A stretch of 64,000 bases of DNA from Holtiella sp036655075. GTDB taxonomy: Bacteria > Bacillota > Clostridia > Lachnospirales > Cellulosilyticaceae. The stretch covers positions 13,966-77,965 of the forward strand of contig NZ_JAVVQU010000006.1 of NCBI RefSeq assembly GCF_036655075.1, given 5' to 3'. The position numbers and the translations under genes are program-made. Each line of letters begins with the position of its first letter. The first letter of the stretch is position 1. Of this stretch, positions 44,725 through 53,463 are shown piece by piece. The notes beneath the pieces are model-generated. The model had not been told where the DNA came from and did no database searches. It was given only the letters and a program-made list of their open reading frames with translations.

Positions 44725-45639
44725 GTGAACGAACAAGATTTAAGAAAAATGGTAGAACAACTTGTAGACCAAATGATTGGAAAAGAAACAACAATAAGTA
44801 GCGGGATAGAGACTACAAAGACAACTATTCCTACATCTCAAAATGAATCAAGTTATAATGCAAGTCATATTGATCGTAGTGGATGTATTGATGATATTAC
44901 AGCAGTTGATCTTAAAAAACAATTTCTTGTAAAAAATGCAAAAGATAAAGAAGCTTATCTACAAATGAAGAGTAAAACACCAGCAAGACTTGGTATTGGT
45001 AAAGCGGGTGCAAGATATCGTACAGCAACAATGCTTCGTGTACGTGCAGACCATGCAGCAGCTCAAGATGCAGTCTTTAGTGACGTATCTGAAGCATTTA
45101 TTAAGAAAAATGATTTTGTGTTTGTACAAACACTTTGCCAAGACAAAGACCAATATTTAACACGTCCTGACATGGGTCGTCGTTTTGACCAAAAAGAAAT
45201 TGAGGTCATCAAGAAAACGTGTGGACAAAATCCAAAAGTGCTTCTTATTGTAGGCGATGGTCTTTCTTCTTCAGCTATTGAAGCCAACGTAGAAGATATG
45301 ATTCCTGCTATTAAACAAGGGTTACAAATGTATGGGATTACAGTAGGACCTATCCTATTTATCAAATATGCGCGTGTAGGTGCAATGGATGATATTGGAC
45401 AAATTACAGGTGCAGAAGTTATTTGTATGCTCGTTGGGGAAAGACCGGGGCTTGTAACAGCTGAATCTATGTCCGCTTATATTGCTTATAAACCACGCCA
45501 TGGTTTAGCAGAAGCAGAACGTACAGTTATTTCTAACATTCACAGAGGTGGTACAACAGCTGTTGAAGCAGGTGCACATACTGCAGAATTGATTAAAAAA
45601 ATGCTAGATAAGAAAGCATCTGGTATCAATCTTAAATAA
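44725..45639 (+). CDS. eutC: ethanolamine ammonia-lyase small subunit
   Basis: EutC (304 residues) completes the cobalamin-binding site of EutB. The N-terminus, DLRKMVEQLVDQMIGK, is an amphipathic helix followed by a Ser/Thr-rich linker (to about residue 50), the usual form of a cargo targeting peptide. The folded part has ARLGIGKAGARYRTATMLRV, RPDMGRRFDQKEI, VLLIVGDGLSSSAIE, and MLVGERPGLVTAESMSAY. The start has AAAAGGAGGC upstream. Confidence 0.97.
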   Translation: MNEQDLRKMVEQLVDQMIGKETTISSGIETTKTTIPTSQNESSYNASHIDRSGCIDDITAVDLKKQFLVKNAKDKEAYLQMKSKTPARLGIGKAGARYRTATMLRVRADHAAAQDAVFSDVSEAFIKKNDFVFVQTLCQDKDQYLTRPDMGRRFDQKEIEVIKKTCGQNPKVLLIVGDGLSSSAIEANVEDMIPAIKQGLQMYGITVGPILFIKYARVGAMDDIGQITGAEVICMLVGERPGLVTAESMSAYIAYKPRHGLAEAERTVISNIHRGGTTAVEAGAHTAELIKKMLDKKASGINLK

Positions 45640-45653
45640 AGGAGGCTTATAAC

Positions 45654-46307
45654 GTGAAGAACGATAAAATACGACCTAACGTCCTAGGCGTACGCATGAT
45701 TTCAAATGTAAGTCCAGAACTTGCTAAAAAGCTAGAACTTGGAGAAAGACATAAAAGCTTAGGGATTATTACCGCTGATATGGATGATGTAACCTATACA
45801 GCACTAGATGAAGCAACAAAAGATGCAGATGTAGATGTTGTGTATGCACGTTCTATGTATGCAGGTGCAGGAAATGCTTCAACAAAATTGGCTGGAGAAG
45901 TTATCGGAATCATTGGTGGACCAAGTCCAGCAGAAGTAAAAAGTGGACTTAAAGCTGCACTTACTTTTATGCAAGACGGTGCACACTTTACAAGTGCTAA
46001 TGAAGATGATTCTATCGTTTATTATGCACATACTGTATCTCGTACAGGGACATACCTTTCAAAAGTAGCAGGTATTAGCGAAGGCGAACCTCTAGCCTAC
46101 TTGATTGCACCACCCTTAGAATCTATTTATGCTTTAGATGCTGCCATGAAAGCGGCAGATGTACGTTTAGTCGAATTTTTTGGACCACCATCCGAAACCA
46201 ACTTTGGCGGCGGGCTTTTGACAGGCTCACAATCAGCTTGTAACGCTGCATGTAGTGCTTTTGCAGAAGCCGTTCGTGCGGTGGCAAGTAATCCACAGGA
46301 ATACTAA
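45654..46307 (+). CDS. eutL: shell protein EutL (tandem BMC trimer)
   Basis: EutL (217 residues) is a tandem BMC-domain shell protein forming trimers with a gated central pore. Its signature LGVRMISNVSPELAKKLELG and the regions ADMDDVTYTALDEATKDADV, GPSPAEVKSGLKAALTFMQ, and FGPPSETNFGGGLLTGSQSAC are visible. GTG start with AAAGGAGGC upstream; 14 nt after eutC. Confidence 0.96.
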   Translation: MKNDKIRPNVLGVRMISNVSPELAKKLELGERHKSLGIITADMDDVTYTALDEATKDADVDVVYARSMYAGAGNASTKLAGEVIGIIGGPSPAEVKSGLKAALTFMQDGAHFTSANEDDSIVYYAHTVSRTGTYLSKVAGISEGEPLAYLIAPPLESIYALDAAMKAADVRLVEFFGPPSETNFGGGLLTGSQSACNAACSAFAEAVRAVASNPQEY

Positions 46308-46310
46308 CCC

Positions 46311-46991
46311 ATGCAAAGAGAGGCACTCGGCCTTATTGAAGTCATTGGTTATCCGCCAGCGATAGAGGCAGCGGATGCAGCCTTAAAAGCAGCCAATGTC
46401 AAGTTAGCAAGCATTACTAAAGTGGATGGTGGGATTATGACAGTCCAAATCATGGGTGACGTAGGGGCTGTACAAGCTGCAGTAGCTGCAGGTGGACTTG
46501 CTGCTTCTAGGATAGGTCCTCTAAGAGCTACCCACGTAATCCCTAGAGTGGATACAGCTTTGTTTGGCACCGTACTCAAACTAAAAACGATGCCAGAGGT
46601 TGAAAAAAGTGACCCCACGTCTAAGCCTATGATTGCTTCTGTAGGTATGCCGGTTATAACACCAACGACTCAAAGTGTTGAGGCAACAAGTCCTCCATTG
46701 ATACAAGAGGAGGAAGCAGTAAAAATTATACTGCCACCTAAGATGCCAACAAGTAAAGAAGTTGAAATGGATGCACGAGCAGAAGATGAAATAGAAGAGG
46801 AAACAACTTCTATGGAGGAAGTAACAGACAAACGAATTGCTGAACTAGAAGCTAAGAGCAATTCGGAGCTACGTGCACTCATTGTAGCAAGTGGTATAGA
46901 CCTACCTATAAAGAAGTTAAATGCGACTAAGAAACAAGAGCTTATAGGGATATTGACGGATTATTATAAGCGTGAGGAAGGAGAGACTTAA
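46311..46991 (+). CDS. BMC shell protein with a SAP/Rho-N-like tail (EutK-like)
   Basis: This 226-residue protein has one BMC domain (residues about 1-88; ALGLIEVIGYPPAIEAADAA, VDGGIMTVQIMGDVGAVQAA), an acidic and Pro/Ser/Thr-rich linker (about 95-170), and a C-terminal helical domain (DKRIAELEAKSNSELRALIV; KKLNATKKQELIGILTDYY). The tail looks like a SAP or Rho N-terminal fold, often nucleic-acid binding. EutK of enteric bacteria also joins a BMC domain to a helix-turn-helix, so this is an analogous fusion with a different tail. The stop overlaps the eutE ATG by 1 nt. Confidence 0.82.
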   Translation: MQREALGLIEVIGYPPAIEAADAALKAANVKLASITKVDGGIMTVQIMGDVGAVQAAVAAGGLAASRIGPLRATHVIPRVDTALFGTVLKLKTMPEVEKSDPTSKPMIASVGMPVITPTTQSVEATSPPLIQEEEAVKIILPPKMPTSKEVEMDARAEDEIEEETTSMEEVTDKRIAELEAKSNSELRALIVASGIDLPIKKLNATKKQELIGILTDYYKREEGET

Positions 46992-48457
46992 TGGATTTAC
47001 TTGACAAAGACTTAGTATCCATCCAAGAGGTACGTAGTCTCTTAAAAACAGCACATGAAGCACAAAAAAAATTAGCAACTTTAAATCAAACTCAAATAGA
47101 CCGTATTGTTAAAGCTATTGCAGATGCGGGGTATGAACATGCAGAACGTCTTGCAAAACTTGCCAATGAAGAAACAGGTTTTGGGCTATGGCAAGATAAA
47201 GTAATCAAAAATGTCTTTGGTTCAAAAGGCATTTTTGAAGCCATTAAAGATGAAAAAACAGTGGGTATTTTAGCAGAAGACCGAGTGAATAAAACAATGG
47301 ATATAGGTGTTCCTGTAGGTGTTATTGCAGGGGTTATACCTTCAACTAATCCTACATCTACTGTTATGTATAAAGCACAAATTGCTTTAAAAGGTGGGAA
47401 TGCCATCGTATTTTCACCTCATCCAGGCGCAAAAAATGCTATTTTAGAAACGGTTAAAGTGATTAGTGCAGCAGCTGAAAAAGCTGGTATGCCAAAAGGT
47501 GCAATCTCTACGATTACAGTACCAACTATGGAAGCAACTAAAGAATTGATGACCAATCGCTATACCTGTCTCATCTTAGCAACAGGTGGATCTGCTATGG
47601 TTAAAGCTGCCTATTCTTCAGGCACACCAGCTATTGGCGTAGGTGCAGGAAATGGCCCAGCTTTTATTGATAAGAGTGCAGATGTACACCTAGCAGTCAA
47701 ACGTATTTTAGATTCTAAAACTTTTGACAATGGGACCATTTGTGCATCTGAACAATCTATCATCGTAGAAAAATGTATGGAAGAAAAAGTGACTACAGAG
47801 CTGAAAGTACAAGGCGCATACATGCTCAATACTGAGGAGAGTGATCAATTAGCCCACTTTATCTTAAGACCAAATGGTAGCATGAACCCAGCGATTGTAG
47901 GCAAGAGTGTAGAGCACATTGCAAAACTTGCAGGGCTTACACAAGTGCCAGCGTCAGCATGTGTCCTTGTAGCCAGAGAAAGCAAAGTAGGCCATTTAGC
48001 ACCTTACTCAAGAGAAAAGTTAGCACCTATTCTTGCCCTCTATGTAGAAGACTCTGTAGAAGCAGTACTTGAAAAATCTATAGAAATTCTTCATTTTGAA
48101 GGGAGTGGGCATACTTTCAGTATGCATGCCAATGATGAGGAACTTGTGAAACGTTTTTCAGTACGTATACCTGCTTCACGTATTCTCATCAATACACCAG
48201 GTGCATTAGGTGGTATTGGTGCAACAACGAATCTTTTCCCAGCCCTTACCCTAGGTTGTGGTGCAGTGGGTGGCAGTTCTTCTTCAAACAACATTGGGCC
48301 ACTAGATGTAATCAACATTAAACGTGTAGCCTATGGAACGAAAGAACTAGAAGAAATCAGAAAAGAAACACCAAGTGGTAGCAGCTGTTGCAGTGATCAA
48401 ATTTCAGAGGCTACATTAGACGCAATCGTTAAAAAAATTATGCAACAATTAATATAA
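46991..48457 (+). CDS. eutE: acetaldehyde dehydrogenase (CoA-acylating), EutE
   Basis: EutE (488 residues) converts acetaldehyde, NAD+ and CoA to acetyl-CoA inside the compartment. The aldehyde dehydrogenase fold is clear: VGVIAGVIPSTNPTSTVMYK, ILATGGSAMVKAAYSSGTPA, and the catalytic Cys in NGTICASEQSIIVE. After a short Ser/Cys linker the C-terminus ends in an amphipathic helix, SEATLDAIVKKIMQQLI, which has the look of an encapsulation peptide at the C-terminal rather than the N-terminal end. Confidence 0.96.
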   Translation: MDLLDKDLVSIQEVRSLLKTAHEAQKKLATLNQTQIDRIVKAIADAGYEHAERLAKLANEETGFGLWQDKVIKNVFGSKGIFEAIKDEKTVGILAEDRVNKTMDIGVPVGVIAGVIPSTNPTSTVMYKAQIALKGGNAIVFSPHPGAKNAILETVKVISAAAEKAGMPKGAISTITVPTMEATKELMTNRYTCLILATGGSAMVKAAYSSGTPAIGVGAGNGPAFIDKSADVHLAVKRILDSKTFDNGTICASEQSIIVEKCMEEKVTTELKVQGAYMLNTEESDQLAHFILRPNGSMNPAIVGKSVEHIAKLAGLTQVPASACVLVARESKVGHLAPYSREKLAPILALYVEDSVEAVLEKSIEILHFEGSGHTFSMHANDEELVKRFSVRIPASRILINTPGALGGIGATTNLFPALTLGCGAVGGSSSSNNIGPLDVINIKRVAYGTKELEEIRKETPSGSSCCSDQISEATLDAIVKKIMQQLI

Positions 48458-48529
48458 AGTGTGAAAAAGTAGAATACTAAGGTCGTATTACTATTTTAAA
48501 ACTCACTTAGAATTTAGGAGGAAAACAAA

Positions 48530-48817
48530 ATGGCAAATACAAATGCACTCGGAATGATTGAAACAAAAGGATTAGTAGGTGCAATTGAAGCAGCAGATGC
48601 AATGGTAAAAGCAGCCAACGTGATGCTTGTTGGCAAAGAACAAGTAGGTGGTGGACTTGTTACAGTAATGGTAAGAGGAGATGTAGGGGCTGTTAAAGCG
48701 GCTACAGATGCAGGTGCAGCAGCAGCAGAACGTGTAGGCGAGCTTATTTCTGTACACGTAATCCCTAGACCACATGCTGAAGTTGACGTGATACTTCCTC
48801 ACGGACCACAAGCCTAA
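48530..48817 (+). CDS. eutM: hexameric shell protein EutM/PduA-like
   Basis: This 95-residue single BMC-domain protein is the likely main facet protein. ALGMIETKGLVGAIEAADAM, VGGGLVTVMVRGDVGAVKAA and the end SVHVIPRPHAEVDVILP are almost consensus. AGGAGG is 8 nt upstream. It lies between gaps of 72 and 87 nt, unusually wide for this operon, and is followed by a strong hairpin, which fits separate control of its dosage. Confidence 0.96.
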   Translation: MANTNALGMIETKGLVGAIEAADAMVKAANVMLVGKEQVGGGLVTVMVRGDVGAVKAATDAGAAAAERVGELISVHVIPRPHAEVDVILPHGPQA

Positions 48818-48826
48818 TCTAACACT

Positions 48827-48877
48827 CTACAAGGAGGGACTTCACTTACTGGATGTAAGTGTCCCCTCCCTTTGTAG
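48827..48877 (+). promoter_or_regulatory. strong mid-operon hairpin between eutM and eutT
   Basis: CTACAAGGAGGG pairs with CCCTCCCTTTGTAG, and inside it CACTTAC pairs with GTAAGTG around a short loop. There is no T run after it, so it is not a usual terminator. It probably marks an RNA processing or stabilising site. Confidence 0.7.
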
Positions 48878-48904
48878 AAATCATTAATAAGGTGGAGGTC
48901 TAGT

Positions 48905-49717
48905 ATGTCTGTTTTGACTGAAGAAGCAATTAGAATCATGCTCGCGCATCATGAGCTAAAGGAAAAAGATGCCCTTTATCTAGAGCCTAAACAAATTGTT
49001 ACACCTGCAGCCCGTGCTTATTTGATGGAAAAAGGAATTACAGTTAAAGTAAAAAGTGAAGCAGATGAACCCAGACCAAAGTCACACCAACCTTCTACAC
49101 AAGAAGAAGTGGCGTTAAGAGATACGAACAAAAAGGATGAAAAGACTATGACTACACCCGAAGAAACATATGAGACACTCTTTGGTGCCACTTTAACCCA
49201 AAAGCCAGAGCATATGACACATCTTAGAGGTAACGTTTTAGTATTTAAAGACCACCCTCGTATTGCTTTAAGAGGTGCAATTGACTCACTTGAATCGGAA
49301 ATCTTAGTGGTTCAAGTAATAGCGGACAAACAGGGGTTAAAGCAACTCATTAAAGATTTAGAGGAAGTGGTACGCTTTATACGTCATCTTCTACGGTGTG
49401 AAGTTAGTGGTGAGCCTGTTGGTGAGTTTAATCTACAAGGACTAAGTGCCGAAGAACTCAGGGAGCATTCCCATCATCCTAGTCAGTATTATGGCATGAG
49501 ACACTTTTTACCGAACTATAAGCAAGGTGAAATAGTAGTGTATCTTAATAAACTCCGTGCACTTACTCGGGAAGCAGAACTTGTGGCATACAAAGCTTTT
49601 AGTAACGAATATGGGCAAGTGGAACGAGAAGATATTATCAAAGCTTTCAATAGGTTATCTTCGTTATTCTGGATTATGATGTTTAAATATTTGACAGACC
49701 GATATAAAGAATCTTAA
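48905..49717 (+). CDS. eutT: ethanolamine-utilisation cobalamin adenosyltransferase
   Basis: EutT (270 residues) adenosylates cobalamin to make the cofactor for EutBC. The first 50 residues form a small domain (VTPAARAYLMEKGITVKV), a linker follows, then the catalytic part from about 95: PEHMTHLRGNVLVFKDHPRI, RGAIDSLESEILVVQ, and ALTREAELVAYKAF. It contains only one cysteine and lacks the CCxxC motif that enteric EutT uses to hold iron, so it belongs to the metal-independent type. The ATG follows AAGGTGGAGG. Confidence 0.92.
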   Translation: MSVLTEEAIRIMLAHHELKEKDALYLEPKQIVTPAARAYLMEKGITVKVKSEADEPRPKSHQPSTQEEVALRDTNKKDEKTMTTPEETYETLFGATLTQKPEHMTHLRGNVLVFKDHPRIALRGAIDSLESEILVVQVIADKQGLKQLIKDLEEVVRFIRHLLRCEVSGEPVGEFNLQGLSAEELREHSHHPSQYYGMRHFLPNYKQGEIVVYLNKLRALTREAELVAYKAFSNEYGQVEREDIIKAFNRLSSLFWIMMFKYLTDRYKES

Positions 49718-49733
49718 CGAGAAAGGAGACACT

Positions 49734-50357
49734 ATGACACACATTTCAAATGCTATTTCAGAAGCAGTTATTGAAGCGCTTAAAAAAGAAGTTTTTATTC
49801 CTGTAGAAGCATCAGGAAGACATGTTCACTTAAACGCAGTAGATGCAGCCATACTTTTTGGTGAGGGCTATGAATTTACAAAAATAAAAGAGCTTTCTCA
49901 GCCTGGACAATATGCTTGTAAAGAACGTGTTTCCATTGTAGGACCTAAAGGCACATTAAATAATGTGATTGTGCTAGGTCCACTCAGAAAAGATACACAG
50001 ATTGAAGTTTCTTCTACAGATGCATTGGTACTAGGTATCAATGCACCACTTAGACAAAGTGGTGAAATTGTTGATACACCGGGTGTAACCATTCGTAATG
50101 GAGAAAAGAAAGTAAATGTCAAACAAGGTTTGATTGTAGCTAAGCGTCATGTGCATATGACACCAGAAGATGCAGTGAAGTTTAATGTAAAAGACGGTGA
50201 AAGTGTGAAAGTCAAAGTATCTGGCGAACGTCCTGTGATTTTTGAAGAAACAGTGGTGCGTGTGCACAAGAACTTTAGAACCTTCATGCATATTGACTAC
50301 GACGAGGCAAACTGCTGTGGGTACAACAAAGAAAGTTTTGGGATTATTCTTAAATGA
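49734..50357 (+). CDS. pduL: phosphate propanoyl/acetyltransferase, PduL family
   Basis: This 207-residue enzyme converts acetyl-CoA and phosphate to acetyl phosphate and recycles CoA in the compartment. The two conserved His motifs, VEASGRHVHLN and VAKRHVHMTPEDA, bind the metal ions; YACKERVSIVGPKG and HIDYDEANCCG are also typical. An N-terminal amphipathic helix (NAISEAVIEALKKEV) may target it to the lumen. It takes the place of the unrelated EutD enzyme of enteric operons. Confidence 0.94.
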   Translation: MTHISNAISEAVIEALKKEVFIPVEASGRHVHLNAVDAAILFGEGYEFTKIKELSQPGQYACKERVSIVGPKGTLNNVIVLGPLRKDTQIEVSSTDALVLGINAPLRQSGEIVDTPGVTIRNGEKKVNVKQGLIVAKRHVHMTPEDAVKFNVKDGESVKVKVSGERPVIFEETVVRVHKNFRTFMHIDYDEANCCGYNKESFGIILK

Positions 50358-50375
50358 TCAGAAAGAAGGTGACTT

Positions 50376-51041
50376 ATGAATCGCCAAGAACTTATTGAAG
50401 ACATTATCAATGAAGTCTGCAAGAAGTTTGTAAACGAGCTGAGCGCCCATAGAGGAAGCGCCTCTCTTATGGTCATTGGCACATTAACAAAAGAAGAAGA
50501 AGAGGCTTTAAAGGATTATCCTCATATGCCTTTTACACCAGGGCAATCAAATTATGAGAAAGTCCTTATAAGTACATTAACTGTAACGCAAATGGCGCAT
50601 TTAGCACTAGGTTATGGTGATACACCTGAAGAAGTGGCTCTACTTGAAGCCCAATTGCAAGGCAAGCAAGTCTACGTACTTGAAAGAGGCCTTGAGTATA
50701 GAAAGTACAAAGATACGGCACCAAAGAACTTATATGCACTTTATCATGACTATGAGCGTACGTTGCGTCAATATGGTGTACTCATTATAAAGAGCATAAG
50801 AGAATGTGATACGCTACCTAGTGAACGTGTACAATCTCTGTCCGAGCCGAACCTTGTTCAAATCCATGAATCAGGCAAAGAAAAGACTCACGTGTTCCAT
50901 AAAAAACTTCTCCTAGAAAAGGATTTAATTAGTGCAAGAGTTGGATTCAATGAAACATTAGAACTGGCATCTCATTGTAAGATTACACCTTTAGCAGAAG
51001 ATTTTATACGGGCACATCACTTAACCATACTCAAGATATAG
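50376..51041 (+). CDS. conserved eut-operon protein of unknown function
   Basis: The 221-residue protein belongs to the uncharacterised family that sits between pduL and eutN in many Firmicute eut operons (I recall a TIGRFAM model for it, from memory only). The N-terminus NRQELIEDIINEVCKKFVNE is an amphipathic helix like a cargo tag. The middle has an alternating alpha/beta pattern with VYVLERGLEYRKY; the end has KKLLLEKDLISARVGFNETL. No catalytic motif is recognised. AAGGTGAC precedes the ATG. Confidence 0.8.
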   Translation: MNRQELIEDIINEVCKKFVNELSAHRGSASLMVIGTLTKEEEEALKDYPHMPFTPGQSNYEKVLISTLTVTQMAHLALGYGDTPEEVALLEAQLQGKQVYVLERGLEYRKYKDTAPKNLYALYHDYERTLRQYGVLIIKSIRECDTLPSERVQSLSEPNLVQIHESGKEKTHVFHKKLLLEKDLISARVGFNETLELASHCKITPLAEDFIRAHHLTILKI

Positions 51042-51054
51042 GGGAGGACATAAA

Positions 51055-51330
51055 TTGGAAATTGGAAGAGTTATTGGCAACGTATGGGCCACTAAAAAAG
51101 ATGAAAATTTAAATGGACAAAAACTACTCGTAATTAAAATTCTTTTAGATAAAGAGCGGGAACGAGAAGGGTTTGTCGTAGCATCAGATATAGTAGGGGC
51201 TGGTGTAGGAGACTTGGTTCTTATCAGTCGTGGTGGAGGTGCCAGACATGCAATAGGAAATCCTAAAGCACCTGTAGATAGTGCAGTAGTAGGTATTGTA
51301 GATTCTATCGAGGTATTGGATTATGAGTAG
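51055..51330 (+). CDS. eutN: microcompartment pentameric vertex protein EutN
   Basis: EutN (91 residues) is the BMV/EutN_CcmL-type vertex protein that closes the shell. IGRVIGNVWATKKDENLNGQ, LLVIKILLD, AGVGDLVLISRGGGARHAIG and SAVVGIVDSIEV are the family pattern. It uses a TTG start with GGGGAGG upstream. It overlaps the next gene by 8 nt. Confidence 0.95.
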   Translation: MEIGRVIGNVWATKKDENLNGQKLLVIKILLDKEREREGFVVASDIVGAGVGDLVLISRGGGARHAIGNPKAPVDSAVVGIVDSIEVLDYE

Positions 51331-51871
51331 AAGTATAGGTGCTTTAGAATTCCGTAGTATTAGCAAGGGCATTGAAGTCTCCAATGAAGTGGTAAAAAAG
51401 GCAAGTGTTGAAATTATTTATTTTAAAACGATTTGCCCAGGTAAATTTCTCGTCATTGTTACAGGGGATGAAGGGGAAGTCAATGAGGCGATCGATTATG
51501 GTGTGGAAATAGCGGATGGCACATTGGTTGATAGCTTTAAAGTCCATGCAGTGAGTCAAGCTATCGTTCAAGCCTTTAAAAATAAATATGACTCAAGAAC
51601 CGTTGAAGGTGCTATAGGGATTATGGAGACAGGGAAAGTGTGTACAGGCATTAAGGCCTTAGACCATGCACTCAAATCAAGTGACAGTAAGCTGATTAAA
51701 ATGCAACTGGCGTTTGGCATAGGTGGCAAACTTGTCTATGTAATCACAGGAACTTTAAGTAGCATTGAATGTGGTCTTAGAGAAGCAAAACTTGCACTAG
51801 ATCAACAGGAACGTGCCAATATATCTATTATTCCTTCACCGAGTGAAGAAATGACCCAATTCCTGATTTAA
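51323..51871 (+). CDS. PduT-like tandem BMC shell protein with Fe-S site
   Basis: The 182-residue protein has two BMC domains (about 1-88 and 95-175) and closely follows PduT of propanediol microcompartments: IGALEFRSISKGIEV, then TICPGKFLVIVTGD, then MQLAFGIGGKLVYVITG. Cys38 in TICPGKF is at the position that holds a 4Fe-4S cluster at the trimer pore in PduT. That would allow electron transfer across the shell. Such a protein is a Pdu trait but sits here in an eut operon. Confidence 0.88.
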   Translation: MSRSIGALEFRSISKGIEVSNEVVKKASVEIIYFKTICPGKFLVIVTGDEGEVNEAIDYGVEIADGTLVDSFKVHAVSQAIVQAFKNKYDSRTVEGAIGIMETGKVCTGIKALDHALKSSDSKLIKMQLAFGIGGKLVYVITGTLSSIECGLREAKLALDQQERANISIIPSPSEEMTQFLI

Positions 51872-51914
51872 GTCATGTCACCTTATAAAATTAAATAAAT
51901 GGAGTGAAGACCGT

Positions 51915-53006
51915 ATGAGTATTAATGAGATTATTATTTATATCATGGTATTTTTTGCAGCACTAGGCGCATTAGATAAAATTATTGGAAACAAGTTTGG
52001 CCTAGGCGAAAAATTTGAAGAAGGGATTATGGCAATTGGTGCCCTAGCGATTTCTATGGTTGGGATTATTGCCTTAGCACCTGTTATTGCCAATCTATTA
52101 AAACCTGTTGTTGTACCTTTGTTTGGCTTGTTAGGTGCTGACCCTGCTATGTTTGCAGGCTCTCTTATCGCTAACGACATGGGAGGGGCACCTCTTGCAC
52201 AAGCCCTTGCTATTGACCCTGATGCGGGACTTTTTGGTGGCTTAATTGTAGGGGCAATGCTTGGACCTACAATTGTCTTTACCATTCCAGTTGCTTTAGG
52301 AATCATTGAAGAAAAAGACCGCAAATATTTAGCAACCGGTGTGCTTGCAGGGGTTATTACCATTCCTATTGGTTCATTCGTAGGTGGTCTTGTTGCAGGG
52401 TTCCCATTGATGATGGTAGTGCGCAATTTAATTCCTATCATCCTTTTTGCCCTTTTAATTGCTCTTGGCCTTTGGAAGTTTGAAAGTGCGATGATTACGG
52501 GATTCACTTACTTTGGTAAATTTGTCGTGGCTGTCATTACCTTAGGACTTGGCGCAGGGATTGTAGAACAACTTACAGGGATTGTACTCATCCCAGGGAT
52601 GAATCCAATCCGTGAAGGATTTGAAATTGTTGCAGACATTGCCATTGTATTAGCCGGTGCATTCCCACTTGTTTATGTCATTACAAAAGTATTTAAAACA
52701 CCACTTTTAAAACTTGGTAAAGTAATGGGTATGAATGATGTAGCAGCTGCGGGACTTGTAGCCAGCTTAGCCAATAGTATTCCTATGTTTGGGATGATGA
52801 AAGATATGGATAACCGTGGGAAAATTCTTAACGTAGCCTTTGCAGTTTCAGCAGCTTTTGTATTTGGTGACCATTTAGGATTTACTGCTGGATTTAATCC
52901 TGCAATGATTTTCCCTATGATCGTTGGTAAATTAGTAGGTGGTATAACTGCCATTTTTGTAGCAATGTTTATTGCAAATAAAACATTGGGAAAGGAAAAA
53001 GCTTAA
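51915..53006 (+). CDS. eutH: ethanolamine permease EutH
   Basis: EutH (363 residues) has about ten hydrophobic helices and the family stretch GSLIANDMGGAPLAQALAID near residue 85, with NSIPMFGMMKDMDNRGKILN in the second half. It facilitates ethanolamine entry. The ATG follows TGGAGTG, and its stop codon directly abuts the eutQ start. Confidence 0.94.
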   Translation: MSINEIIIYIMVFFAALGALDKIIGNKFGLGEKFEEGIMAIGALAISMVGIIALAPVIANLLKPVVVPLFGLLGADPAMFAGSLIANDMGGAPLAQALAIDPDAGLFGGLIVGAMLGPTIVFTIPVALGIIEEKDRKYLATGVLAGVITIPIGSFVGGLVAGFPLMMVVRNLIPIILFALLIALGLWKFESAMITGFTYFGKFVVAVITLGLGAGIVEQLTGIVLIPGMNPIREGFEIVADIAIVLAGAFPLVYVITKVFKTPLLKLGKVMGMNDVAAAGLVASLANSIPMFGMMKDMDNRGKILNVAFAVSAAFVFGDHLGFTAGFNPAMIFPMIVGKLVGGITAIFVAMFIANKTLGKEKA

Positions 53007-53459
53007 ATGGATTTAGATAAAAGTAGACTTGAGAACCTTATTAAAGAAGTTTTAGTAGAAAAACTAGCAACAGGTGGCTACCATGAACGACAATCTGCTT
53101 CAGGTGTTATGGCAGTGAAAGTACCACAAATTCGCGTTTATGAAAGTGACCGATTAGATACAGGCGTATCTTCTGACATTGTGTATACAAAAGACTTATT
53201 TACACTTGAAGAAAGCCCACGTCTTGGTTGTGGTATTATGGAAATGAAAAATACCACTTTTGACTGGACCCTTAACTATGATGAAATTGACTATGTGATT
53301 GAAGGGAGTTTAAGCATTATCATCAATGGTGAAACAGTTACAGCAGGGCCTGGAGAAGTCATTCTCATTCCTAAAGGCTCTCGCATTAAATTCTCAGTGC
53401 CAGAGTATTCCCGTTTTATCTATGTAACTTATCCTGCAGATTGGGCAGGTCAAGCATAA
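53007..53459 (+). CDS. eutQ: EutQ cupin-type protein
   Basis: The 150-residue protein has a short N-terminal amphipathic helix (DKSRLENLIKEVLVEKL) and a cupin domain (GCGIMEMKNTTFDWTLNYDE, IEGSLSIIINGETVTAGPGE, LIPKGSRIKFSV). EutQ has been linked to acetate-kinase activity and compartment assembly in Salmonella. Enteric EutQ is about 230 residues; this is a shorter form with a smaller N-terminal part. Start immediately after eutH; a terminator follows. Confidence 0.92.
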   Translation: MDLDKSRLENLIKEVLVEKLATGGYHERQSASGVMAVKVPQIRVYESDRLDTGVSSDIVYTKDLFTLEESPRLGCGIMEMKNTTFDWTLNYDEIDYVIEGSLSIIINGETVTAGPGEVILIPKGSRIKFSVPEYSRFIYVTYPADWAGQA

Positions 53460-53463
53460 AGTG

